In this document: positions 8,442 to 22,580 of the stretch, in pieces
Layout: each line of letters opens with the position of its first letter
Numbering within the stretch: position 1 is the first letter of the stretch
Source: Solimonas fluminis
GTDB lineage: Bacteria; Pseudomonadota; Gammaproteobacteria; Nevskiales; Nevskiaceae
Assembly (NCBI RefSeq): GCF_002930645.1
Contig: NZ_PSNW01000008.1
Location: forward strand, 174,185-238,184
DNA: 64,000 bases
Reading direction: 5' to 3'
Program-made: the position numbers and the translations under genes
Notes under the pieces: model-generated
What the model was told of the DNA's origin: nothing
What the model saw: only the letters and a program-made list of their open reading frames with translations
The model's database searches: none

Positions 8442-11138
8442 TCACAATCCCAGCAATGCCACGGGGGCCTGGGCGAACAGGCGCCCCGGCTGCAACCACG
8501 CCTCCAGCGGGGGCTCCGGAGTCCCCGCCAGCAGGTCGCGGACCGGGCGGCGCAACTCCGCCGGGATCCGGATGGCGGTGTCGCCCCAGTCCGCGCGCCG
8601 CAGGTCGGGCTGCGCCGGATCCGGAAGCAGGGGCAGGCTGCGCAGCGGCACGGCGACCAGTACCGCTTCCTCGCCGAATCGGCGGGCGAAGGCCAGCAGG
8701 CGGTCCGCATGCCGCCCCCGGACCTCCAGGGGCCGGTAGTCGCCCACGGCGAACAGCGCCGGCTGCCGCCGCCGCAATCCCAGCGCGGCATGCACCAGCC
8801 GCTGCTTGATGCGTCCATCGCGCCAGCCGCGCAGCAGCTCCGGGAGAGCCGCTTCGGCGCGCAGGCTGCCGGCCCTGGCGTCGAAGTCCACCGGGCGGCG
8901 ATTGTCGGGATCCACCAGGCTGAAGTCCCAGCATTCCGTACCCTGGTACAGGTCCGGCACTCCGGGCGCGGTCATCCGCAGCAAGGCCTGCGACAGGCCG
9001 TTGACCGCCCCGGCCGCGGCGATGTCCTGGACCAGCGCATGCAGGCCGGCGACGAAGGCGGCGTCGCCCAGCAGGCGCTGCAGGAAGCCGCGGCAGTTGC
9101 CTTCGTAGGCCAGGTCGGGCTCCAGCCAGCTGCTGTGGCGCTTGGCTTCGCGCAGGGCCTTGAGCTGCCAGGCCGCGACGCGCTCCTCGAAGGCGCCGAG
9201 GCCTTCACGGTCGTCCGCGGACAGGTCCAGTGGCCAGGCACCGGCCAGGGTCTGGTAGAGCATGAGCTCGTCGGCGGCATCCGGACCGGTGCTGCCGTGG
9301 CGGGCAGCGTTGCGGGCGCGCCAGCTTCGCAGTACCGCTCCCCAGCGCTGCGGCAGCTCGCTGAGCACCGCCAGGCGCGCACGCAGGTCCTCGCCGCGCT
9401 TGTGGTCGTGCGTGGCCGTGGCCAGCATGGTCAGCGGATACCGCCGGTGGCGCTCGCGCGACAGGCGATGGAACGCGGCGGCATCCAGGGCGAAGCGCGA
9501 GGGGTCCGCGCCCACCTCGTTGCGCGAGAGCAGGCGGCCGTGCCGGTAGAACACGGTGTCTTCCACCGCCTTGGCGGCCAACGGAGCCGTCAGCTGCTGG
9601 AAGCGTGCGATGGCACGCAGCCGCAGGCGCCGCGCGGATGCGCCCCGCAGCTGCCGCGGGGGTTCGCCTCCGAGCCAGCGGTCGATCCGCTCCAGCAGGG
9701 GACGCTCGGAGGCCGGCAGCTTCGGCGCCGCGGCGGCGACCACGCCGCGCATGATCGCCTCGTCGGCCTTGCTGCGGCCGCGGCCGTCGGCATAGGTGCG
9801 ATACACCGGGAACTGCACCAGCAGTTCGGACAGCACGCGCCGGATCGCCGGCAGGGTCCAGTCGCGGGTGCCGGGCTCGCTGCGGGCGATGCGGTGCAGG
9901 GCATGGGCGCATGCGTTGAAGTCGGCGGTGAACAGGTCCTGGGGGATGCTGCGTCGCGCGCGGGCTTCCTCGGCACCGTAGCTGCCCCGGCCCGAGAGTT
10001 CGCGCCAGAGCTCGCCCAGGGGCGCTTCGCCCGCCGGGTCGTGGAGCAAGGCGCCGACGTCGTTCATGAAGGCATAGCCGCTGCTGCCGTCCACCTGCCA
10101 GTCGCGCGCCAGTCTCTCGCCCGGGCCGAGGATCTTTTCCACCACGATGTAGGCATGATCTTCCCTCAGCTCCGCGGGGCGCTGCGCGGCCAGTTCCGCC
10201 AGCCTTGCCCGCAGGCGCCGGCAGTAGGCGCGCGGATCGGCCAGCCCATCGACATGGTCGATGCGCAGGCCGTCGATCAGGCCCTGGGCGTAGAGCCGGA
10301 AGATGGTGGCGTGCACGGCCTCGAACACCTCCCGCTCCTGCACGCGCAGGCCCGCCAGCTGGGTGATGTCGAAGAAGCGCCGCCAGTTGATCTCGTCGCC
10401 GGCGCAGCGCCACCAGCTCAGGCGGTAGTGCTGGCGCTCCAGCAGCCGGTGCAGCCGCCGCGGATCGGCATGCGCGTCGAGGATGGCCTGCAGGGCGGCA
10501 GGCCGCGCCCCGAATGCGGCGCCGAGTTCATGCCGGGCTGCCTCGAGGTCCCGGCCCGCCCGGAACAGGGCGGCTGCCTCCGGCATGCCGGCCTGGCTCA
10601 GCAGCGGTGCATAGTCGCGCGGAGCCAGCGGGAAGCGATGCCCGTAGTAGGAAAACTGGAAGCGCGAGTCCTCGAAGCGCAGCGCGATCTCGCCGGCCGC
10701 CAGCGACTCGCCGTAGGGCTTGCCGAGGACAGGGGCCAGCACCCGCCCGCGCAGCAGCGGATCGGTGGAATCCCAGTCGATGTCGAAATAGCCTGCGTAG
10801 GCGCTGTGCGGTCCGTTCTCCAGCACGTCCTGCCACCAGGGATTGTCGGCTTCGCCGACGGCCATGTGGTTGGGGACGATGTCGACAACCAGGCCCATGC
10901 CGCGCGCACGGAGGCCGGCCACCAGTTCGCGCAGGCCCGCTTCCCCGCCGAGTTCGGGATTGACCTGCGTGGGGTCCACCACGTCGTAGCCGTGCATGGA
11001 ACCGGCCCGCGCGCGCAGGATCGGCGAGGCGTAGAGATGGCTGATGCCGAGCGCCTCGAAGTAGGGAAGCTGGCGCAGCGCATCGGCAAAGCGGAAGCCG
11101 GCATGGAACTGCAGACGCAGCGTGGCGCGAACGGTCAT
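8442..11138 (-). CDS. treY: maltooligosyltrehalose synthase TreY
   Basis: Glycoside hydrolase family 13 enzyme that isomerises the reducing-end alpha-1,4 bond of a maltodextrin to alpha-1,1. TreZ then releases trehalose. The 898 residues include LYASPILRARAGSMHGYD near the N-terminus, VDIVPNHM, the nucleophile Asp in GLRIDHVDGLADP and the acid/base Glu in IVVEKILGPGE. It is the last gene of the seven-gene operon and overlaps malQ by four bases. The long insertions between beta-strands typical of TreY are present. Confident call. Confidence 0.96.
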   Translation of the reverse strand: MTVRATLRLQFHAGFRFADALRQLPYFEALGISHLYASPILRARAGSMHGYDVVDPTQVNPELGGEAGLRELVAGLRARGMGLVVDIVPNHMAVGEADNPWWQDVLENGPHSAYAGYFDIDWDSTDPLLRGRVLAPVLGKPYGESLAAGEIALRFEDSRFQFSYYGHRFPLAPRDYAPLLSQAGMPEAAALFRAGRDLEAARHELGAAFGARPAALQAILDAHADPRRLHRLLERQHYRLSWWRCAGDEINWRRFFDITQLAGLRVQEREVFEAVHATIFRLYAQGLIDGLRIDHVDGLADPRAYCRRLRARLAELAAQRPAELREDHAYIVVEKILGPGERLARDWQVDGSSGYAFMNDVGALLHDPAGEAPLGELWRELSGRGSYGAEEARARRSIPQDLFTADFNACAHALHRIARSEPGTRDWTLPAIRRVLSELLVQFPVYRTYADGRGRSKADEAIMRGVVAAAAPKLPASERPLLERIDRWLGGEPPRQLRGASARRLRLRAIARFQQLTAPLAAKAVEDTVFYRHGRLLSRNEVGADPSRFALDAAAFHRLSRERHRRYPLTMLATATHDHKRGEDLRARLAVLSELPQRWGAVLRSWRARNAARHGSTGPDAADELMLYQTLAGAWPLDLSADDREGLGAFEERVAAWQLKALREAKRHSSWLEPDLAYEGNCRGFLQRLLGDAAFVAGLHALVQDIAAAGAVNGLSQALLRMTAPGVPDLYQGTECWDFSLVDPDNRRPVDFDARAGSLRAEAALPELLRGWRDGRIKQRLVHAALGLRRRQPALFAVGDYRPLEVRGRHADRLLAFARRFGEEAVLVAVPLRSLPLLPDPAQPDLRRADWGDTAIRIPAELRRPVRDLLAGTPEPPLEAWLQPGRLFAQAPVALLGL

Positions 11139-13222
11139 GCCGGGCCGCGCTCGTCCCGCAGGATCGCCAGGCGCCGCATGGCTTCCGGCTGGCGCAGCAG
11201 ATGCTCGGCAGGCTCGGGCAGCCGCCGCCGCCAGTTGGGGTGCTCATCGACGGTCCCGGGCAGATTCGGCTGCTCCGCCAGACCGGCAATGTCCTCCAGC
11301 GGAATCATCGCCAGCTCGCAAGGCGTGCGTGCGACGAAGCGCAGGGCGGGCTCCAGCGCGGCGGCGGCGTCCTCGGCGGCGGGCCTCGCCGCCGCCGCGA
11401 TGCCGGCGTGCTCGAAGGCGCCCCAGAGCATGCCCCGGTCCGCCTCCCGGGTCTCGCGCTCGCGGGCAGCATCGGCACGGCTGCCCTGGCCAGCCGCCTC
11501 GCGCGCATCGATGTCGCGGCCGAGCCACCACCCCCGCGTCGTCGGCAGGTCGTGCGTGGAGGTGGTGGCCATCGCCGCAGGCGTCCAGCGCGCCGGCTCG
11601 ACGAAATAGCCGTGGTCGCGTTCGAACCAGAGCACGCGCATTCCGAGCAGTCCGGCCTGTCGCATGCGCTCGCGCAAGCCTTCCGGCACGGTGCCGAGGT
11701 CCTCGCCGACGATCAGGGCCTGGCTGCGCCAGGATTCCAGGATGATCAATCGCATCAGATCTGCCAGGGGGTAGCTCAGGTAGGCGCCATCGGCCGCGGT
11801 GCCGCCATCCGGGATCAGCCACAGGCGCTGGAGCCCGAGGACGTGGTCGATGCGCAGCCCGCCGACGTGGCGCAGCGCCGCGCGCAGCATCTCCAGGAAA
11901 GCCTGGTAGCCGCGGGCCTGCAGCGCGCGCGGCGAGAAGGCCGCAAGACCCCAGCCCTGGCCGAGCGCACTGATCGCATCCGGCGGCGCGCCGATGGTGA
12001 GGCCCGGCAGGAGGTCCTGCTGGCGCATCCAGGCCTGGCTGCCCCCGCCATCGCTGCCGACGGCCAGATCGCCGATCAGGCCGATCGACATCCCGGCCTC
12101 GCGCGCGCTGCGCTGCGCGCCGGCCAGGCCGCGCTCGGCCAGCCACTGCAGGAAGACATGGAAAGACACCTCGTCCTGATGCCGGGCGGCGAACTCGGCC
12201 ACGGCGGTGCCGGCGGGATCGCGCAGCTCCGCCGGCCAGTCCCGCCAATGCCAGCGTCCCTGAGCGAACTGCGCGGCATGCAGGGTCTCGAAGCGGGCGT
12301 GCGCTTCCAGCGCTGGCCCGCCGGTGCTGCGGTAGCGGCGCCATTCGTCCATCAGCGGGTCGGGTGAACCGGCGTCGCGCTGCCGCAGCAGGTTCCAGGC
12401 TGCCCGCAGCAGCTGCAGGCGCAGCCGCTGCGCACGCGGCCAGTCGATCAGCGGGGCGGCCTCCAGTTCCGCAAGGCCCTCCGCGATGCCGCATTTCTGC
12501 GCCAGGCCTGCCATCAGTTCGGCGCCCAGCAGTGCCGCCGGATCGCCATGCATCACGTTGTAGAACAGCCGGCTCGAAGGCGCGTAGGGGCCGTAGCGGT
12601 GGAGGTCGGCGCTGAACTGCGCGTGCACGGGGCTGACCGCCACGGCGTCGGCGCCGGCAGCGGCGGCCTGCCGTACGAAGGCCTCCAGGCTGCTGAAATC
12701 GCCGATGCCGCCGTCACCGGGGCGGCGCAGGCCATAGAGCTGCACGGCCAGGCCCCAGATGCGCGAACGCGTGGCGAGGTCGGCGACGCCGGGGGCTCGC
12801 CCGGGAGCGACGGCCAGCAGGATCTCGCGGTCCGCAAGTTCCAGGCGGTGATAACCCGGCTGGGTCACCGGACGCAGCCGGGCCCGCCCGCCGCCGATGT
12901 CCTCCGGCGTCAGGTCCAGACGCTCGCCGCGCTCCAGCACCAGGCGCAAGCGGCGTCCCGGCGTCAGTTCGGCGGCCGGCCCCTCGAAGCCCGAATCGCT
13001 CGCGGCGGTCACCAGCGGCGGAAGCCGCGCGCGTGCCTGTTCGCCGCGCAGCTGGGCCAGCGCGGTGGACAACGCCGGGGCGTTGCCGCAAGGCAGGCCC
13101 AGCGCCCCCAGGATGCGGCACAGATTCTCGGGCGAGACCACGCGGCGCTCGCCGCGCCAGTCCTGCCAGTGCGGCGCGACGCCGGCCAGTTCGGCCAGTT
13201 CATGCAGGGACTCGAGATTCAT
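11135..13222 (-). CDS. malQ: 4-alpha-glucanotransferase MalQ
   Basis: Amylomaltase (GH77) that disproportionates maltodextrins, supplying longer chains for TreY or GlgE products. The 695 residues have an N-terminal extension (about 1-140) as in E. coli-type MalQ, then the GH77 barrel with GDLAVGSDGGGSQAW, the nucleophile region GGLRIDHVLGLQRLW, the catalytic Glu in IVGEDLGTVPEGLR and the STHDLPTTRGWW block. Four-base overlaps with treZ and treY make coupling likely. Confidence 0.95.
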   Translation of the reverse strand: MNLESLHELAELAGVAPHWQDWRGERRVVSPENLCRILGALGLPCGNAPALSTALAQLRGEQARARLPPLVTAASDSGFEGPAAELTPGRRLRLVLERGERLDLTPEDIGGGRARLRPVTQPGYHRLELADREILLAVAPGRAPGVADLATRSRIWGLAVQLYGLRRPGDGGIGDFSSLEAFVRQAAAAGADAVAVSPVHAQFSADLHRYGPYAPSSRLFYNVMHGDPAALLGAELMAGLAQKCGIAEGLAELEAAPLIDWPRAQRLRLQLLRAAWNLLRQRDAGSPDPLMDEWRRYRSTGGPALEAHARFETLHAAQFAQGRWHWRDWPAELRDPAGTAVAEFAARHQDEVSFHVFLQWLAERGLAGAQRSAREAGMSIGLIGDLAVGSDGGGSQAWMRQQDLLPGLTIGAPPDAISALGQGWGLAAFSPRALQARGYQAFLEMLRAALRHVGGLRIDHVLGLQRLWLIPDGGTAADGAYLSYPLADLMRLIILESWRSQALIVGEDLGTVPEGLRERMRQAGLLGMRVLWFERDHGYFVEPARWTPAAMATTSTHDLPTTRGWWLGRDIDAREAAGQGSRADAARERETREADRGMLWGAFEHAGIAAAARPAAEDAAAALEPALRFVARTPCELAMIPLEDIAGLAEQPNLPGTVDEHPNWRRRLPEPAEHLLRQPEAMRRLAILRDERGPA

Positions 13223-14991
13223 GCCGGCTCCTGCAGATACACCGCGCAGCGCCGACCCGGCAGTTCGCCGGCCGCCATCGCGGTGGCAAGATCCGGTGCC
13301 GTGCCGTAAAGGAGCATGCCTGCCTGCGGCGGCACCGCTACCGGGGCTTCATGGAGATTGACCCAGGCCTGCAGCGCCGCACCGTCGCCGAGGCGCCAGG
13401 ATGCATGGACCGCCCCCGCCGAAAGGCGCTGCGCACCGGTGCTGCGGCTGCCATGCAGGCGCGGCATCAGGCGATCGCGGCGCAGCGCCAGCAGGCGGCC
13501 GACTTCGAGACGGCGCGCACGTTGCGCCGGATCGCTCGCTTCGGCCGGATCGGCGATGGAACGCCGGAATGTCGCCTCGTCGTTGGGATCGGGGATGGCG
13601 GCCCGGGCCTTGTCGCTGCGGAAGGCACTGAAGGCGGCGAATTCGCGCCGCCGCCCCTCGCGGACCGCCTCGGCCAAGGGTCCCTGGAAGTCGGTGAAGA
13701 ACAGGAAGGGGCTGCGGCTGCCCCATTCCTCGCCCATGAAGAGCAGTGGAATCTGCGGACTCAGCAACTGCAGGGCGATCGCAGCTCGCAGGGATTCGGG
13801 ATGCGCCAGCACGCTCAGGCGCTCGCCCAGGGCCCGGTTGCCGATCTGGTCATGGTTCTGCAGGAAGAACACGAAGGAATAAGGGGGCAGCCCGCGGCTG
13901 TCGCTGCCACGCGGTGCGCCGCCGTGGGATGGCGAGGGCTGTCCCTGGTAGGCGAATCCCTCGGCCAGGCAACGCGCCAGCTGCGCGGCCGGATCGTCGG
14001 CATAGTTCGCATAGTAGCCCTCGCTCTCGCCGGTGAGCATGACGTGGATGGCATTGTGGATGTCGTCGTTCCATTGCGCCGAAAAGCTGCCCTGAAGATG
14101 CCGCGCCTCGTTGCGTTCGTTCTCCAGGACCAGGTGGATATGGCGGGCGGCACCGACGCGCTGGCGCAGCAGCGCGCCGAGCTCGTCGACGAAGTCGGGA
14201 TCCTGGATGGCATGCACGGCGTCGAAACGCAGGCCATCGAAGCGGTACTCCTCCAGCCAGTACAGCGCGTTCTCGACATAGAAGCTGCGCACCTCCGGCC
14301 GGCGGAAGTCGATCGCGGCTCCCCAGGGAGTCTGGCGGTCGCCGCGAAAGAACTGCGGCGCATAGGCCTGCAGGTGATTGCCCTCCGGCCCGAAGTGGTT
14401 GTAGACCACGTCGAGCAGCACCATGATGCCCTGCGCATGGGCGGCATCGATCAGCTGCTTGAGCTGCACGGGATCGCCGTAGGCCGCATCCGGCGCAAAC
14501 GGCAGCACGCCGTCGTAGCCCCAGTTGCGGCGGCCGGCGAAGTCGGCGAGCGGCATCAGTTCGATCGCCGTGATGCCGAGTTCCGCCAGGTCCGGCAGGC
14601 GCTCGCGCACGCCGTCGTAACCGCCGCAGGTGCCGGCATGAAGCTCGTAGATCACGGCTTCGGTCCAGGGGCGGCCGATCCAGTCCTCCTGCTGCCAGTC
14701 GTAGGCCCGCGGATCGATGACCTCGCTGGGGCCGCCGACGTCGCGCGGCTGGAAGCGCGAGGCCGGGTCGGGCACCTCGCGCCCGTCCGGCAGGCGGAAC
14801 AGGTAGCGGGCACCGGCGCCGCAGGATGCCTCCAGGGCCACCCAGCCATCGGGTTCACGGCGCATGGCCTGCGGCGGCTGGCCGTCGACCAGCAGTTCCA
14901 CCGTATCCACTCCGGGCGCCCACAGGCGGAACGACGTGAGTCCGTCGGACAACAGGGTGGCCCCGAAGGGCAGGCGATGCTCGTGCCTCAT
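13219..14991 (-). CDS. treZ: maltooligosyltrehalose trehalohydrolase TreZ
   Basis: GH13 enzyme that cuts trehalose from maltooligosyltrehalose made by TreY. The 590 residues start with an early CBM48-like domain (FRLWAPGVDTVELLVDG). The barrel follows: YELHAGTCGGYDG, the NWGYDGVLPFAPD block, the nucleophile in DGLRFDAVHAI, the acid/base Glu in LVLENERNEA and the third Asp in LQNHDQIGNRALG. It overlaps glgX upstream and malQ downstream by four bases each. TreZ and TreY in one operon give a complete route from glucan to trehalose. Confidence 0.95.
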   Translation of the reverse strand: MRHEHRLPFGATLLSDGLTSFRLWAPGVDTVELLVDGQPPQAMRREPDGWVALEASCGAGARYLFRLPDGREVPDPASRFQPRDVGGPSEVIDPRAYDWQQEDWIGRPWTEAVIYELHAGTCGGYDGVRERLPDLAELGITAIELMPLADFAGRRNWGYDGVLPFAPDAAYGDPVQLKQLIDAAHAQGIMVLLDVVYNHFGPEGNHLQAYAPQFFRGDRQTPWGAAIDFRRPEVRSFYVENALYWLEEYRFDGLRFDAVHAIQDPDFVDELGALLRQRVGAARHIHLVLENERNEARHLQGSFSAQWNDDIHNAIHVMLTGESEGYYANYADDPAAQLARCLAEGFAYQGQPSPSHGGAPRGSDSRGLPPYSFVFFLQNHDQIGNRALGERLSVLAHPESLRAAIALQLLSPQIPLLFMGEEWGSRSPFLFFTDFQGPLAEAVREGRRREFAAFSAFRSDKARAAIPDPNDEATFRRSIADPAEASDPAQRARRLEVGRLLALRRDRLMPRLHGSRSTGAQRLSAGAVHASWRLGDGAALQAWVNLHEAPVAVPPQAGMLLYGTAPDLATAMAAGELPGRRCAVYLQEPA

Positions 14992-17102
14992 GCCGCGGGC
15001 TCCTGGGGATGGAACTGCGCGAGAAGCAGCACCAGGCTGCGGCGGTAGACGTCGTAGTGCTGGTGGTTGAGGGCGGCCTCCGGCTTCGACGGCTCGCGGG
15101 TGTCCAGGACCAGGCGCCAGGACAGGGCCGGCTGCGGGAGGTGGAAGCGGTGCTCGGCGATGTCGGCATTGCTCAGCAGCATCATGGCTTCCACGCCGCC
15201 ATCCTCGCGGCGGCGCGCGCGCCGCACCGCCAGCAGGCGCGCCATGCCGTTCTTCCAGTCGTCACCGGCCAGTTCGTTGCCGCTTTCGTCGAACCAGTCC
15301 ACGTCGCGCAGCCCCGCCACGACCTCGCCCTGGGCATGCTGGTAGTAGTCAGCACGCAGCAACGGGTACTGCCGCCGCAGGCCGATCAGGCGCATGACAA
15401 AATCGTGCAGCGCGCGACCATCCTCCTGCTCCAGCAGGGACCAGTCCAGCCAGGCGATCTCGTTGTCCTGGCAATAGGCGTTGTTGTTGCCGCCCTGGGT
15501 CTGGCCGAACTCGTCGCCCGCCAGCAGCATCGGAGTGCCGTGCGCGAAGAACAGCGTGGCGAGCATGCTGCGACGCAGGCGTTGCCGGCGCAGCAGCACG
15601 CGCGGATCCTGCGTGTCGCCTTCCGAGCCCCAGTTATGGCTGTCGTTGTGGTCGGCACCGTCGCGGTTGTCCTCGCCGTTGGCTTCGTTGTGCTTCTGCG
15701 AGTAGCTCAGCAGGTCGGTCAGCGTGAAGCCGTCGTGCGCGGTCACGAAATTGATGCTGGCCCAGGGCCGGCGGCGGTGATGGTCGAACAGGTCGGCAGA
15801 TCCCTGCAGACGCGCCGCCAGCGCCGCCCGCTGGTTGGGGTCGCCGCGCCAGTAGCGCCGCAGGTCATCGCGGAACAGCCCGTTCCACTCACCGAAACCG
15901 GCGGGATGCTGTCCGATGCGGTAGCCGCCCGGGCCGACGTCCCAGGGTTCGGAAATCAGCTTGACGCGCGACAGGACGGGGTCCTGCAGCAGCGCATCGA
16001 AGAAGCCCGCGCCAGGGTCGAATCCTCCCGGCTCGCGGCCCAGGCTTACCCCCAGGTCGAAGCGGAAGCCGTCGACATGGAACTCCTGCACCCAGTAGCG
16101 CAGCGAATCCATCGCCAGCTGGATGACGCGGGATTGCGAGAAATCCAGTGTGTTGCCGCAGCCGGTGTCGTTGATGTGGTAGCGCGGGTCCTCCGGCATC
16201 AGCCGGTAGTAGACGGCGTTGTCGAAGCCGCGCAGCGACAGGGTCGGTCCCAGTTCGTTGCCCTCGCAGCTGTGGTTGTAGACCACGTCGAGCAGGACCT
16301 CGATGCCGGCGGCATGGAGCTGCTTCACCGCCCATTTGATCTGGCCCAGGGTGCCGTCGGACAAGTAGGCCGGCTCCGGCGCGAACCACGACAGGGTGTT
16401 GTAGCCCCAGTAGTTGGTGAGGCCACGCTCCAGCAAGTAGCGGTCTCGCGCGAAGGCGTGGACCGGCAGCAGTTCCACGGCGGTGATGCCGAGCTGCCGC
16501 AGGTAGTCGACGGTGGAAGGATGCCCCAGCGCGCCGAAGCTGCCGCGGTCATGCTCCGGCAGATCGCCGCGGCGCATGGTGAAGCCGCGCAGGTGCATCT
16601 CGTAGATGACGGTCTCCTCCCAGGGAATGCGCGGCGGGTGGTCGTTGCCCCAGTCGAAATGCTCTTCCCAGACCACGCCCTTGGGCATGTGGCTGGCGCT
16701 GTCGCGGCGGTCGAAGGACAGGTCCGCGCGCGGCGAACCGATGTGGTAGCCATAGAGCGCGTCATGCCATTGCAGCTGCCCGTGCAGGCGGCGCGCGTAG
16801 GGGTCCAGCAACAGCTTGTTGGGATTGAAGCGGTGGCCCTGCCGGGGCTCGTAGGGACCGCTGACGCGGTAGCCGTAAAGCTGCCCGGGGCGGGCATTGG
16901 GCAGGTAGCCATGCCAGACGCCGTCGGTGCAGTCCGGCATCGGCAGGCGTGTGGTCTCGTGGCGGCCGTTGCCGTCGAACAGGCATAGCTCCACTTTCTC
17001 GGCATGTTCGGAGAACACCGAGAAACAGGTGCCGCGGCCGTCGAACTGGGCTCCCAGCGGGCTGGCATGACAGCGTTCCAGGCGATCCGGCAGCTCAGAC
17101 AT
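14988..17102 (-). CDS. glgX: glycogen debranching enzyme GlgX
   Basis: Isoamylase-type GH13 enzyme that hydrolyses alpha-1,6 branches of alpha-glucan. The 704 residues match the family. The N-terminal CBM48 has the [20 protein letters not shown] start; then come GYWGYN-like [30 protein letters not shown] with the nucleophile, [16 protein letters not shown] with the acid/base Glu and [17 protein letters not shown]. Together with GlgB it sets branching of the GlgE-made glucan. The start region overlaps the glgB stop by eight bases. Confidence 0.96.
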   Translation of the reverse strand: MSELPDRLERCHASPLGAQFDGRGTCFSVFSEHAEKVELCLFDGNGRHETTRLPMPDCTDGVWHGYLPNARPGQLYGYRVSGPYEPRQGHRFNPNKLLLDPYARRLHGQLQWHDALYGYHIGSPRADLSFDRRDSASHMPKGVVWEEHFDWGNDHPPRIPWEETVIYEMHLRGFTMRRGDLPEHDRGSFGALGHPSTVDYLRQLGITAVELLPVHAFARDRYLLERGLTNYWGYNTLSWFAPEPAYLSDGTLGQIKWAVKQLHAAGIEVLLDVVYNHSCEGNELGPTLSLRGFDNAVYYRLMPEDPRYHINDTGCGNTLDFSQSRVIQLAMDSLRYWVQEFHVDGFRFDLGVSLGREPGGFDPGAGFFDALLQDPVLSRVKLISEPWDVGPGGYRIGQHPAGFGEWNGLFRDDLRRYWRGDPNQRAALAARLQGSADLFDHHRRRPWASINFVTAHDGFTLTDLLSYSQKHNEANGEDNRDGADHNDSHNWGSEGDTQDPRVLLRRQRLRRSMLATLFFAHGTPMLLAGDEFGQTQGGNNNAYCQDNEIAWLDWSLLEQEDGRALHDFVMRLIGLRRQYPLLRADYYQHAQGEVVAGLRDVDWFDESGNELAGDDWKNGMARLLAVRRARRREDGGVEAMMLLSNADIAEHRFHLPQPALSWRLVLDTREPSKPEAALNHQHYDVYRRSLVLLLAQFHPQEPAA

Positions 17103-19295
17103 GCGGCGGCGCCTCCTGCGGATCCCAGGCCAGCAGCAGGGTCGCCAGTGGCGGCAGGGTCAGGGCCAGCGAGTACGGCTGGCCATGGCTCGGCTGCTCG
17201 TCGGCCTGCAGTTCGCCGCCGTTGCCGACGCCGGAGCCGCCGTAAGCCGTGGCGTCGGTGTTGAGGATCTCACGCCAGCGGCCGGCACGCGGCGCGCCCA
17301 GCCGGTAGCCGTGGCGCGGCACCGGCGTGAAGTTGCAGATCGCGATTACCGGCGGCGCGGCGAGATGGCCGGCCCGGTACCAGGCATGGACGCTGTTCTG
17401 CCGGTCGTCGCCGACGATCCAGTGGAAGCCGGCTCCCTCGCAATCGCCTTCGTGCAGGGCCGGCTGCATGCGATACACCCGGTTGAGATCGCGCAGCAGG
17501 TCCTGCACGCCCCGATGCAGCGGGTCGTCCAGCAGGGCCCAGGCCAGGCTCGCGTCGTGGTTCCACTCCTGCGGCTGAGCCAGTTCGCCGCCCATGAACA
17601 GCAGCTTCTTGCCCGGGTGAGCCCACATGAAGCCGTAGTAGGCGCGCAGGTTGGCGAAGCGCTGCCAACGGTCGCCGGGCATCTTGCCCAGCAGCGAGCC
17701 CTTGCCATGCACGACCTCGTCATGGGACAGCGGCAACACGAAGCGCTCGGAGAAGGCATAGACCAGACCGAAGCCGATGCCGTCGTGGTGATGCGAGCGA
17801 TGCACCGGATCTTGCTGCATGTAGTGCAGCGTGTCGTGCATCCAGCCCATGTTCCACTTGTAGGAAAAGCCGAGGCCGCCGTCGGCGAGCGCATGGGTGA
17901 CGCCGGGCCAGGCGGTGGATTCCTCGGCGACGACGATGGCGCCGGGACAGCGGGCGGCCACCATTTCGTTGAGGTGCCGCAGGAACTCCACGGCTTCCAG
18001 GTTCTCGCGGCCGCCGTAGCGGTTCGGAACCCACTCGCCGGGCTTGCGCGAGTAGTCGCGGTACAGCATGGACGCCACGGCGTCGACACGCAGGCCGTCG
18101 AGATGGAATTCCTGCAGCCAGTGCAGCGCGCTGGCGATCAGGAAGCCCTGCACCTCGCGGCGTCCGAAGTTGTAGATCAGGGTATTCCAGTCCTGGTGGA
18201 AGCCCTCGCGGGGATCCTCGTGCTCGTAGAGGGCGGTGCCGTCGAAGCGCGCAAGGCCGTGCGGGTCGCTCGGGAAGTGCGCCGGCACCCAGTCGGCCAG
18301 CACACCGATGCCCGCCGCATGCGCGCGATCGACCAAGCGCTTCAGCCCCTCCGGCTCGCCCATATCCGCCTGCGGCGCGAACATGCCGAGCGGTTGGTAG
18401 CCCCAGGAGCCGCCGAAAGGATGCGCGGTGATCGGCAGCAGCTCGATGTGGGTGAAGCCCAGGTCCTGCACATAGGGAATCAGTCGCTCGGCCAGCGCGT
18501 CCCAGTCGGGAGTCTCGCCCCGGCGCCAGGAGCCGGCATGCAGTTCGTAGATCGTGATCGGCGCCTGAGGCGACTGGCGGCTGCCCCGTGCGGTCATCCA
18601 GGCGTCGTCCCGCCAGTCATGAGGGCGTTCCGCGGCGACCACGGAGGCGGTCTGTGGTGGCCGTTCGGTCTGCAAGGCCAGGGGATCGGCCTTGTGCAGC
18701 AGGTGACCTTGCGCATCCAGGATCTCGTACTTGTACAGGCTGCCGGCGGGCAGCCGCGGCAGGAACAGTTCCCAGATGCCGCTGCCCTGGCGCAGGCGCA
18801 TCGGATGCCGCCGTCCGTCCCAGTGGTTGAAATCGCCGATGACGGAGACCCGTCGCGCGTTCGGCGCCCAGACGGCGAAGCGGACGCCGGGCACGCCGTC
18901 GACGGCCTGGTGCTGGGCGCCGAGGCAACGGCCGAGACGGTAGTGCCGGCCTTCCCCGATCAGGTGCAGGTCCAGGTCTCCCAGCAGCAGGCCGAAGGAG
19001 TACGGATCTTCGGTTTCCTGCGGCGCGCCGCCGGGCCAGTGGATGCGCAGGCGGTAGCGGCTGCCGCGCGGGATGCGGCCCGCGAAGAGCCCGGCAACCT
19101 GCAGCGGCTGCAGTACCGCGAGCACGCCGTTTCCGTCGATCGCCGCGACCTCTTCGGCTCCGGGCAGGAAGCATCGCAGCACCAGCCGGTCTCCGGCCTC
19201 ATGAGGCCCCAGCGCCGCAAAGGGATCGCCGCAACGGCCCTCCGCCAGTGCCTGGGCCTGGCCGGCCGGGAGGAACAGTGCGTTGTCGCGCGGGT

Positions 19296-19299
<4 letters not shown>
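17095..19299 (-). CDS. glgB: 1,4-alpha-glucan branching enzyme GlgB
   Basis: Makes alpha-1,6 branches in glycogen. The 734 residues include the extra N-terminal N1 module (about 20-110) and CBM48 (about 125-220, [21 protein letters not shown]), then the GH13 barrel. Seen in order are [28 protein letters not shown], the nucleophile Asp in [18 protein letters not shown], the acid/base Glu in [14 protein letters not shown] and [19 protein letters not shown]. It lies between glgX and treS in the operon. Confidence 0.97.
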
Positions 19300-22568
<3,269 letters not shown>

Positions 22569-22580
22569 GGTCGTTTTCGC